A stretch of DNA of 64,000 bases from Caballeronia ptereochthonis (GTDB taxonomy: Bacteria > Pseudomonadota > Gammaproteobacteria > Burkholderiales > Burkholderiaceae), in the NCBI RefSeq assembly GCF_001545075.1, contig NZ_FCOB02000002.1, forward strand, positions 62,001 through 126,000, written 5' to 3'. Positions 53,389-63,126 of the stretch are shown piece after piece; position 1 is the stretch's first letter, and each line of letters opens with the position of its first letter. Under the pieces are notes generated by a model. It was not told where the DNA came from. It made no database searches and saw only the letters and a list, made by a program, of their open reading frames with translations. Both the position numbers and the translations under genes were made by a program.

Positions 53389-54528
53389 ATGGACTTTTCT
53401 TATAGCGACGAGCAGCGTCAACTGGCCGACAGTCTGAGGCGCTTCGCCGAAGAGCGGTATCCGATCGAAACGCGCCGCGGTACCGTGCGCGAGCGCAACG
53501 CCTTCAGCCGCGACGCTTGGTGCGCCTACGCCGAATTCGGCTTGCTCGGGTTGACCATTTCATCGGACTACGGCGGCTTCGACGGCGGCGCGCTCGATAC
53601 CTTCGTCGTGCAATACGAGGCGGGGCGCGCGCTGCTGCCCGAACCGCTGATTTCTTGCGGCGTGGTCGCCACGGGCCTGATCCAGCGTTACGGAAGCGAG
53701 CCTCAGCGGCATGATTTCTTGCGCGCGATTGCCGATGGCAGCGAAATCGTCACGCTTGCCTATCAGGAAGCCGACACGCGCTACGACTTCACGCGGCCTT
53801 TGACTGCGGTCCGGCGCGTGGAGGGCGGATTCGTTCTCGACGGCCGCAAGACACACGTCTGGCACGCGGATAACGCCCAAACGCTGATCGTGTCGGGGTG
53901 GAATGGCGCGGCACAGGCCGTATCGCTCTTTCTCGTTCCGCTGTCGTCACCGGGTGTGTCCGTATGGCCGTATCCCGTGCTCGATGGCGAACGCTGCGCC
54001 GAAGTCGAACTACGGAGCGTGCGCGTGTCTCATGGCGCGCTGCTGGGCGGCGCATCGCATGGCATCGAGATGCTGGAGACCGCGCTCGATCTCGGCATCG
54101 CGGCCTTGTGCGCGTCGAGCGCCGGAGCGATGGAGCGGCTCATCGAAATGACCGCCGAGTATTTGCGCACCCGCAAGCAGTTCGGCCAGCCGCTCGGGCG
54201 CTTCCAGGCGCTGCGTCATCGCATGGCCGACATGCTCGTGCAGAAGGAGCTCGCACTGTCGATGGCGCATGTGGCAGCGGCCGCGCTCGACGTTCCGGAC
54301 GCCGCGCAGCGCCGACGGATGATCGCGTCCGCGAAGATTATCGTGAGCAAGGCTGCGCGCTTCATCGGCCAGCAGGCGGTGCAGTTGCACGGCGGCATGG
54401 GCGTGACCGCGGAACTTCCGGTGGGCGATTATCTGAAGTACCTGATCGCATCGACGCTGCGCTTTGGCGATGCGGATTTTCATACCGAGATACTGGCCGA
54501 TCTGCCCGATGAAGCGCACGCGGGCTGA
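53389..54528 (+). CDS. Acyl-CoA dehydrogenase, small partner of a pair
   Basis: 379 residues. The start DFSYSDEQRQLADSLRRFAEERYPIETRR and the end QAVQLHGGMGVTAELPVGDYLKYLIASTLRFGDADFHTEILADL match PimD/FadE-small-chain proteins. The Glu in TAELPVG sits where the ACAD catalytic base is found. The FAD segment is weaker than in its partner (TLAYQEADTRYDF), as is usual for these chains. It is cotranscribed with the preceding gene. Confidence 0.88.
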   Translation: MDFSYSDEQRQLADSLRRFAEERYPIETRRGTVRERNAFSRDAWCAYAEFGLLGLTISSDYGGFDGGALDTFVVQYEAGRALLPEPLISCGVVATGLIQRYGSEPQRHDFLRAIADGSEIVTLAYQEADTRYDFTRPLTAVRRVEGGFVLDGRKTHVWHADNAQTLIVSGWNGAAQAVSLFLVPLSSPGVSVWPYPVLDGERCAEVELRSVRVSHGALLGGASHGIEMLETALDLGIAALCASSAGAMERLIEMTAEYLRTRKQFGQPLGRFQALRHRMADMLVQKELALSMAHVAAAALDVPDAAQRRRMIASAKIIVSKAARFIGQQAVQLHGGMGVTAELPVGDYLKYLIASTLRFGDADFHTEILADLPDEAHAG

Positions 54529-54821
54529 GCGGATCGCTCGACCCATACGCGACCGTTTCGCAAATGCGCATCGATCGATTTGTTCGATATGCGAATTAAT
54601 AAGATAAAAGCACTTGTCTCTCGTGACCGTCGGTGAATACAGTTCTCTGGCGATTCGGGGTAATCCCGTTCCCACTCGTTATGGGTAGTGGTCCATGCGC
54701 GGTCGACTGTAACACTGAGCCGGAACGCGGAGCGCCATCGCCTGATGCATCAGGCCGACGCACCAATCCACCGGCTGCGTGCGCGTACCGCCTACGAGGT
54801 TCACACGACGAGGAGACATGC

Positions 54822-55937
54822 ATGCGTTTCATCAGAAAAGGCCTAATCGGAGCGACGCTCGCACTCGCCGCGGGAGGTGCCGCGGCGCAGTCGAGCGTCA
54901 CACTATACGGCGTGGCCGATACGTTCTTCCAGTTTCTCGACAACGGCGGCCAGCAGTCCTGGTCGCTGAGAAGCGGAGGCAACAGCGGATCGCTGTTCGG
55001 TCTGAAGGGCACGGAGAATCTTGGCGGTGGCCTTTCGGCGGCTTTTACGCTCGAGAACGGCTATAACCTCAATAACGGAACCTTCCTCGCGGATTCGTCC
55101 GCGATGTTCTATCGGCAGGCGTGGGTCGGTATCGTGCACGAGAAATACGGCTCGGTCACGCTCGGCCGCCAGTATCAACCGACCTTCTGGGTGCTTTATC
55201 CGACCGATCCGCTGCGCGCGAACGAAATACTCTCGCCGCTCGCCGCGGCGTCGCAGAGTATTGATCGCGGCACGATGGGCGTTCAGACCGGCGGCGGCCG
55301 TTCGAGCAACGCAATCGTATACAAGAGTCCGAACATCGCCGGTTTCCAGTTGTGGGCTTTGTATGCGTTGTCGTCCACCGTTACCCAGCCGCTTCCGCAA
55401 ACCAACGGCAACATGATTGACATCGCCGCGACCTATTCGGGCTACGGGCTGTATGCAGGGATGTCGTATCAGTATCAGCATCCCGGCTCGAAGACATTTC
55501 CGGGCCTGCCCGGTCCGCTCAATACGGTGTCGACCAAGCATTTCACCGGTGCGGTGGGATATCGCATCGGCATTGTCAACCTGTCGTTCAATTACGCGTA
55601 TCACCAGCCCGACGATGCGCCCGCGAACTCGCTCGCCGCACGCCTCGACGTCGTGCATCCGTTCAGTGTGATGGAAGCTGGCGCGACGATCCAGGCCACG
55701 CCGTTCGACACGATCGAGATAGCGGGCCTTCAGCGCGTCGTGCGCGGCATGCATGACAACGCGTGGGGCGTGCAGCTGGGCATGGATCACAGCCTCTCGA
55801 AACGAACCGCGATCTATGCGCGTGCCGGCTATATCAAGAACAACGGCACCGCGACGATCAGCTGGCCGGGCATCACGCCGAACGGCATCGATGCGCCGCA
55901 GACGCTCGTTGGCGTCGGCATGACGCATCGCTTCTGA
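54822..55937 (+). CDS. Trimeric outer-membrane porin
   Basis: 371 residues with signal peptide 1-22 (ending GGAAA), mature start QSSVTLYGVADTFF, DLGGG-like NLGGGLSAAFTLENGYN, VTLGRQYQPTFWVL and C-terminal THRF. An out-of-frame ATG overlaps 4 bases upstream; the in-frame ATG at 54822 is correct because it gives the signal peptide. It follows the acyl-CoA dehydrogenase pair by ~290 bp, so it may admit the substrate of that pathway. The gap between them has an ATCGATCGAT palindrome (54570-54579) flanked by TTCGCA/TGCGAA. Confidence 0.94.
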   Translation: MRFIRKGLIGATLALAAGGAAAQSSVTLYGVADTFFQFLDNGGQQSWSLRSGGNSGSLFGLKGTENLGGGLSAAFTLENGYNLNNGTFLADSSAMFYRQAWVGIVHEKYGSVTLGRQYQPTFWVLYPTDPLRANEILSPLAAASQSIDRGTMGVQTGGGRSSNAIVYKSPNIAGFQLWALYALSSTVTQPLPQTNGNMIDIAATYSGYGLYAGMSYQYQHPGSKTFPGLPGPLNTVSTKHFTGAVGYRIGIVNLSFNYAYHQPDDAPANSLAARLDVVHPFSVMEAGATIQATPFDTIEIAGLQRVVRGMHDNAWGVQLGMDHSLSKRTAIYARAGYIKNNGTATISWPGITPNGIDAPQTLVGVGMTHRF

Positions 55938-56021
55938 ATTCGGTCGCGCGGACGCTGCTGTGCTTCTGGACGCGCCACGGCGTTCGCGCTTCGCTCATTC
56001 CAATCAAGTCGATAAAAGGCC

Positions 56022-56375
56022 ATGAACCTCATTCGAATCGCACAACTGGCGCTCGGCGCTTTCGTGATCTCCGTATCGTTCCATGCTCGCGCGCAGGACG
56101 GCGGCGCTGCTTCGGCCACCGTGGAAGCGTCGAAACCCGCGTGGAAATCCTCGTCGAAGGCCGACGATCGCGCACTGCGCCGCCGCGTCCTGACAGCGCT
56201 CGGCAAGGCGAAGGGATTGCGCGCGACCGGCATCACGGTACGCGCGACCGACGGCGCGGTGTTGCTGGAGGGCTGGGTGCCCGAGGAAGCGCAGATCGAA
56301 CAGGCGGCGCGCGTAACGCAGGGTGTGCCTGGCGTGAAATCGGTGCGCAACGCTTTGACGCTCTCGACCTTCTGA
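56022..56375 (+). CDS. Periplasmic BON-domain protein
   Basis: 117 residues. A signal peptide (1-24, ending FHARA) is followed by one BON domain (~50-117: RRRVLTALGKAKGLRATGITVRATDGAVLLEGWVPEEAQIEQAARVTQGVPGVKSVRNAL). BON domains bind phospholipid or peptidoglycan-side surfaces and occur in OsmY-type stress proteins. It lies 84 bp after the porin and ends in a strong terminator. Confidence 0.88.
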   Translation: MNLIRIAQLALGAFVISVSFHARAQDGGAASATVEASKPAWKSSSKADDRALRRRVLTALGKAKGLRATGITVRATDGAVLLEGWVPEEAQIEQAARVTQGVPGVKSVRNALTLSTF

Positions 56376-56405
56376 CGCGTCGATCACGCAGCACGCACTG
56401 AAAAG

Positions 56406-56442
56406 AAAAGAGCGCGATGATCTTGCCATCGCGCTCTTTTTT
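56406..56442. terminator. Bidirectional terminator
   Basis: A 14-bp stem AAAAGAGCGCGATG (56406-56419) / CATCGCGCTCTTTT (56427-56440) has a 7-base loop. It has A-runs at its left and T-runs at its right, so it serves both the rightward BON gene and the leftward MFS gene. Confidence 0.9.
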
Positions 56443-56454
56443 CGCCGGTATGTT

Positions 56455-57756
56455 TCAGCCTGCGGTCGTCGCGATGGCGCTCGCGGGCTCGCGCAGCGAA
56501 CGATCCGGATGCAGCCAGCGCAGCGCGACGAGTGAGGCGACGATCAGTATCGTCGCGCTCGTGGCGAAGCCAAGTTCGTATGCGTGCGGATTCGTGCTGC
56601 CGTGCGCCTGCACGATGCGCCCCACGAGCACAGGTGCGATCGCGGCGCCGAGACTCGACAACGCGGTATGGATCGCGATGAGCGCACCGCGCTGACTGTC
56701 CGGCACCACTTCGGAAAGCAGCGCGGGAGCGAGGACGAGGGCCACGGTCGGCAGCGCGCCGGCGAGCGCGAAAACCGCGATCTTCTGAAGGGGGGCGAGC
56801 GTGAGCCCGGCGAGCGCCAGGAACAGGATCGCGCTGCCGGTGGCCGCCAGGCAAACCAGTTGCACTCGGGCCCGCCGCGACGGCGCGCCGCGCGCCAACA
56901 TCCGCTGCGAGAGCCAGCTGAGACCGAGGTTGACCGGCGCGGCGGTGCCGATCACGACCGCGAACCAACGGCCCGCGCTCAAGCCGGAGAAGCCGAGCGC
57001 TCTTTCGAGATAGGTTGGCAGCCAGGTCGTATTGGCGCCGAGCATCCAGTACGCGGAGAAGCCGATGAGGAAGATCGAGAGGATGGTCGGATCGGTGAGC
57101 AGTCTGCGATAAGGCACGCGTGCCGCGCCCGAGTCCGCTCCGAACGCGCCGGCCCGCGAGGAACCATGCCTCGTCAGATTCCCTTCCCGGCCGACGCACA
57201 GCCACAGCACGCTCCACACCGCGCCGATGCTTCCCAGAATGATGAAGTTCATGCGCCATCCCCAGTGATGCGTCACAACGGGGATCAGCAGACCGGCGAG
57301 CAGCAACCCCAGCGCCGCGCCCTGATTCAGCAGGGCGACGGGCATGTTGCGCTTCTCGTCCGGAAACCATTTGTAGAGCGCGTGAACGGAAACCGGATAG
57401 TACGGTCCTTCCGCCGCTCCGAGCGCGACGCGGCTCAACAGAAAGGCGGCCATGCTGCTGAACAGCGCCTGGGGCATCTGCAGGATTGCCCACAGAATGC
57501 CCATGCCGAGCAGGAGCCAGCGGGTCTGCACGCGGTTGGAAAGAAAACCGACCAGCACGGTCGAGAGCGCAAAGAGCCAGTAAAAGCTCCCCGCGACGAG
57601 CCCGAATTGCGAAGGCGACAAGTTCAGCTCGCGCATCAGCGGCACCGCGACCATGCCGAGCACGATCTTGTCGAGGAAATTGATGAGGGCGAGCGCCGTC
57701 AGCATCAGCGTCATGGTCCACGCCGCGCGTGGGCGGTAACCGTCGAGAGGGGTCAT
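56455..57756 (-). CDS. MFS transporter (anion:cation symporter/hexuronate type)
   Basis: 433 residues from ATG 57754-57756, twelve helices. ACS-family marks are NFLDKIVLGMVAVPLMRELNLSPSQFGLVAGSFYWLFAL and GAAEGPYYPVSVHALYKWFPDEKRNMPVALLNQGAALGLLL. Carriers of this type import hexuronates, sugar acids, tartrate, phthalate and similar anions. It is divergent from the second Fae homolog, ~320 bp away, which suggests a shared control region. Confidence 0.88.
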   Translation of the reverse strand: MTPLDGYRPRAAWTMTLMLTALALINFLDKIVLGMVAVPLMRELNLSPSQFGLVAGSFYWLFALSTVLVGFLSNRVQTRWLLLGMGILWAILQMPQALFSSMAAFLLSRVALGAAEGPYYPVSVHALYKWFPDEKRNMPVALLNQGAALGLLLAGLLIPVVTHHWGWRMNFIILGSIGAVWSVLWLCVGREGNLTRHGSSRAGAFGADSGAARVPYRRLLTDPTILSIFLIGFSAYWMLGANTTWLPTYLERALGFSGLSAGRWFAVVIGTAAPVNLGLSWLSQRMLARGAPSRRARVQLVCLAATGSAILFLALAGLTLAPLQKIAVFALAGALPTVALVLAPALLSEVVPDSQRGALIAIHTALSSLGAAIAPVLVGRIVQAHGSTNPHAYELGFATSATILIVASLVALRWLHPDRSLREPASAIATTAG

Positions 57757-57927
57757 GGTTCGGGTCGGCTCAAGTATGCGGCGCGTGGTGCGGCGCGCCG
57801 TGATGGGCGATAAGGGGTTCGGCCACGCCAAAGGCGCCGCGGCCTGCACGCTCGTGTCACGTTAAGTGCGCGCGTCTGCCAACACCCCCACCCGAAACAG
57901 GGAGGACAGGGAAAACGCCGTCCCGCG

Positions 57928-57953
57928 CACTGTGTCACGCCGTGCGGACAGTG
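57928..57953. promoter_or_regulatory. Inverted repeat, candidate activator site
   Basis: CACTGT (57928-57933) and ACAGTG (57948-57953) form an inverted repeat with 14 bases between. It lies ~50-75 bp upstream of the -24/-12 element. Confidence 0.5.
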
Positions 57954-58001
57954 TGTCTCCGCCTGCTTGCCGAACGTGCCGCCGGGGCGTGGCGGGCGGG
58001 A

Positions 58002-58016
58002 TGGCATCGTCCTTGC
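58002..58016 (+). promoter_or_regulatory. Sigma-54 (-24/-12) promoter of Fae-like gene
   Basis: TGGCATCGTCCTTGC matches the TGGCAC-N5-TTGC consensus, with GG and GC exactly 10 bases apart. It ends 57 bp before the ATG at 58074. RpoN promoters need an activator bound upstream, consistent with the inverted repeat at 57928. Confidence 0.65.
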
Positions 58017-58073
58017 GTGCGATTGTCCCTTCGATCTTTCGAACCATCGTTCAGCCCTGAAAGGAGAGCATCC

Positions 58074-58607
58074 ATGAGTCTGGATCTCACGTTTCGCGCA
58101 GGCGAAGCAACCGTGCTGGCCGCACCTGGACAAGCCACCGACGCGATGCCCGAAATTCTGATCGGTCGCGTCGACGGGCCGGTCGGCCACGCGTTCGCCA
58201 ACATGATGGCTCAGTCGAAAGGACACACCGCCATGTTCGCGATACGCGCATGCAATCAGATGGTCCGGCCCGTGACGATGATTGTCCCGAAGGTGACGCT
58301 GAAGGACATGGCGAACATCGACCTGTTCGGCGGCGTGGTGCAGTCGGCTACCGCGGACGCCGTGGTCGATTGCCTGATCGAAGGCATCCTGCCGAAGGAT
58401 CAGGCCAACGCGTTGTGCATCATCAGCCTCGTGTGGATCGATCCGCGCTGCGCGACGGACGCGAATCTCGACAAGAAGGACATGTACCGCACGAACTACG
58501 AAGCGACCAAGCTCGCCATTCAGCGCGCGATGAACAACGAGCCGAGCGTGGAAACGCTCATCGCGAATCGCCACAGCATCAAGCACGACATGGACGACTG
58601 GAGCTGA
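58074..58607 (+). CDS. Fae homolog lacking the catalytic His
   Basis: 177 residues. The family pattern is clear: TDAMPEILIGRVDGPVGHAFANMM, MVRPVTMIVPKVTLKDM, and the very conserved NYEATKLAIQRAMNNEP near the C-terminus. Where Fae has AHID, this has AMPE (Met25), so the proposed catalytic His is absent. It is therefore unlikely to be a true formaldehyde-activating enzyme and may bind or sense an aldehyde or cofactor. AAGGAG lies 8 bases upstream. An SRPBCC gene follows 23 bp downstream in the same transcript. Confidence 0.85.
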   Translation: MSLDLTFRAGEATVLAAPGQATDAMPEILIGRVDGPVGHAFANMMAQSKGHTAMFAIRACNQMVRPVTMIVPKVTLKDMANIDLFGGVVQSATADAVVDCLIEGILPKDQANALCIISLVWIDPRCATDANLDKKDMYRTNYEATKLAIQRAMNNEPSVETLIANRHSIKHDMDDWS

Positions 58608-58630
58608 TCCGTCACCGGAAGGAGGCAGCT

Positions 58631-59020
58631 ATGACGACCTTGTATCGCGAGTGCATGCTCGACATGCCGGCGGCCGACGCATGGGCCGTGTTGCGCGATC
58701 CGTTGGGCGCGGGCCGCGCATTCGCGGGCGTGCTCGTCGACGTCGAACTCGACGGCGGCGTGCGCCGCGTCACATTCGCCGACGGGAGTGTGGTCGAGGA
58801 GCGGATCGTCGCGGTCGACGACGAGCGGATGCGCATCGCGTATACGGTCGTCGGCGGGCGCTTCGAGCATCATCATGCGTCGATGCGGATTACGCCGGCC
58901 GAGGGCGAGCGTTGCCGCTTCGAGTGGATCAGCGATTTCCTGCCGGACGAGGCTCGCTCTTTCGTGGAGCCGCTCGTCGACGCGGGCTGCGCGGCGATCG
59001 TGCGGAATCTGCGGCGATAG
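58631..59020 (+). CDS. SRPBCC-family ligand-binding protein
   Basis: 129 residues. The pattern is a START-like helix-grip fold: ECMLDMPAADAWAVLRDPL, a strand-rich middle (VRRVTFADGSVVEERIVAVDDERMRIAYTVVGGRFEHHHASMRIT) and a long C-terminal helix (DEARSFVEPLVDAGCAAIVRNL). Such proteins bind small hydrophobic molecules or act as cyclases. GGAGG lies 7 bases upstream. Its 3' end overlaps the convergent pseudogene. Being paired with the Fae homolog, it may handle the same ligand. Confidence 0.82.
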   Translation: MTTLYRECMLDMPAADAWAVLRDPLGAGRAFAGVLVDVELDGGVRRVTFADGSVVEERIVAVDDERMRIAYTVVGGRFEHHHASMRITPAEGERCRFEWISDFLPDEARSFVEPLVDAGCAAIVRNLRR

Positions 59021-59314
59021 GCGACTCGAGCGCCTGGGCTTCCGCGACGGCGGGTCGAGCGAGATCCGCCGCTTTCAACGTGAAATCGACGTGCACGGCG
59101 TCGTATGGGAACACGATGGCGCCGTTCTCGTCGTGTTCCAGCAAGCCGGCTTCGAGTAGCGCCTTGACATCGCGATGAACGCCCTTCACGTCGCGCTCGA
59201 GACTCCGCGCGAGCTCGCGGATCGACATGGGGCCGGCGCCGTCATCATGCGGATGATCTGCCGGCGCGGCGTGGTGAAGGCCTCCATCTGTTCCAGATTC
59301 GTACGTCGGTTAGG
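58929..59314 (-). pseudogene. Frameshifted HTH transcriptional regulator (COG4190-like)
   Basis: Two reading frames together give one protein. NLEQMEAFTTPRRQIIRMM (near 59240-59300) continues in the next frame as MSIRELARSLERDVKGVHRDVKALLEAGLLEHDENGAIVFPYDAVHVDFTLKAA. This is the winged-HTH pattern of COG4190 regulators. The break lies at GGCCCCATG near 59233; one extra C would join the frames. The normal N-terminus is degraded and the natural stop is lost, so the frame reads on into the SRPBCC gene. The downstream part has no ribosome site of its own. A sequencing error at the C-run is the alternative. Confidence 0.6.
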
Positions 59315-62218
<2,904 letters not shown>

Positions 62219-62245
62219 GCCGCAACGGCAGTTGAAGTGGCAGCG

Positions 62246-62278
62246 AGCGGCGACCCTTCGGGGTCGCCGCTTTGCTTT
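62246..62278 (+). terminator. Terminator of katG
   Basis: An 11-bp stem AGCGGCGACCC (62246-62256) / GGGTCGCCGCT (62261-62271) with a TTCG tetraloop is followed by TTGCTTT, 27 bp after the katG stop. Confidence 0.85.
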
Positions 62279-62287
62279 CAATGGCCT

Positions 62288-63043
62288 TCAATGCGCCGCC
62301 CGCGCGGGCCGCTGCCTGAACAGCAAGCCGCATATGACGATGAACATCACGAGCGCGATCGATGCCCCATAGCGGCTCATCGCCAGTCCGCCGTTCGCGA
62401 CGGGCTTGTCGAGAAAATCGCCGGTTACGGCGCCAAGCGGCCGCGTCAGAATGAACGCGCTCCAGAACAGCAAGGTGCGCGAGATCTCCGTGAAGTAGTA
62501 CGCGATCACGATCAGCACGAGCAACCCGCCGAAGATCACCGCCGCGCCCGTATAGCCGAAGCCCGCGTTATCGGCGGTCCAGTCGCCGAGCGCGGTGCCG
62601 AGCGTCTGCGAGAACATGATCGTGACCCAGTAGAACGCCTCCGCTTTCGGCGATGCGATGGTCGCGACCGACACCGACCCCATCGTGCGATGCCACACCG
62701 CGAGCGACGCGAGCAGCGACACGAGCAGGATCGCGCTGCCGCCCGCGTAGCCGATGCCGAGCGACCGGTCCGCGAAGTCGGCGAGCGTGGTGCCGACGGT
62801 CGTCGTCGCGATGATCGTGATCCAGTAGAGCGCGGGGTTGAAGCGTTCCGCCTTGATCTGCGCAATCACCGCGACTGCGAACACGCCCGCGAAGATGACC
62901 GTGCTCATCAGATAGCCGAGATTCATCGACATCGAGAGTGCGTCGCCGCCGGTTTCGCCGAGCGTCGTCGCCGCGATCTTGATGATCCAGAAAACGAGGG
63001 TCACTTCCGGAACTTTGGTGAGCGCCTTCTTTGCATGCTCCAT
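62288..63043 (-). CDS. DUF347-repeat membrane protein (COG4705)
   Basis: About 251 residues from ATG 63041-63043; another ATG four codons upstream is possible. It has about eight membrane segments arranged as four similar repeats, each with an acidic/Gly turn: TTLGETGGDALSMSMN, TTVGTTLADFADRS, QTLGTALGDWTADNAG and RPLGAVTGDFLDKP. These repeated T-LG-x-x-GD motifs are the DUF347 signature. Function is unsettled; the conserved Asp and Thr residues in repeats suggest a metal or ion transporter. It is convergent with katG, separated by the terminator. Confidence 0.85.
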   Translation of the reverse strand: MEHAKKALTKVPEVTLVFWIIKIAATTLGETGGDALSMSMNLGYLMSTVIFAGVFAVAVIAQIKAERFNPALYWITIIATTTVGTTLADFADRSLGIGYAGGSAILLVSLLASLAVWHRTMGSVSVATIASPKAEAFYWVTIMFSQTLGTALGDWTADNAGFGYTGAAVIFGGLLVLIVIAYYFTEISRTLLFWSAFILTRPLGAVTGDFLDKPVANGGLAMSRYGASIALVMFIVICGLLFRQRPARAAH

Positions 63044-63126
63044 GGTGTCTCTCATGGAAAAGTAAAGGCTCAAGCGTAGTGGGCGCTTGCTTAAGAGAGA
63101 CTTAGTGAACGCGATTCGATAAAGGG

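Larger units (their letters stand above)
57757..58073. promoter_or_regulatory. Divergent control region of MFS and Fae-like genes
   Basis: The 317-bp gap contains the palindromic element CACTGT...ACAGTG (57928-57953) and a sigma-54-type -24/-12 promoter (58002-58016) facing the Fae-like gene. The distance between the two, ~50-75 bp, fits an enhancer-binding-protein site. No sigma-54 activator gene is seen in the window. Confidence 0.6.
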
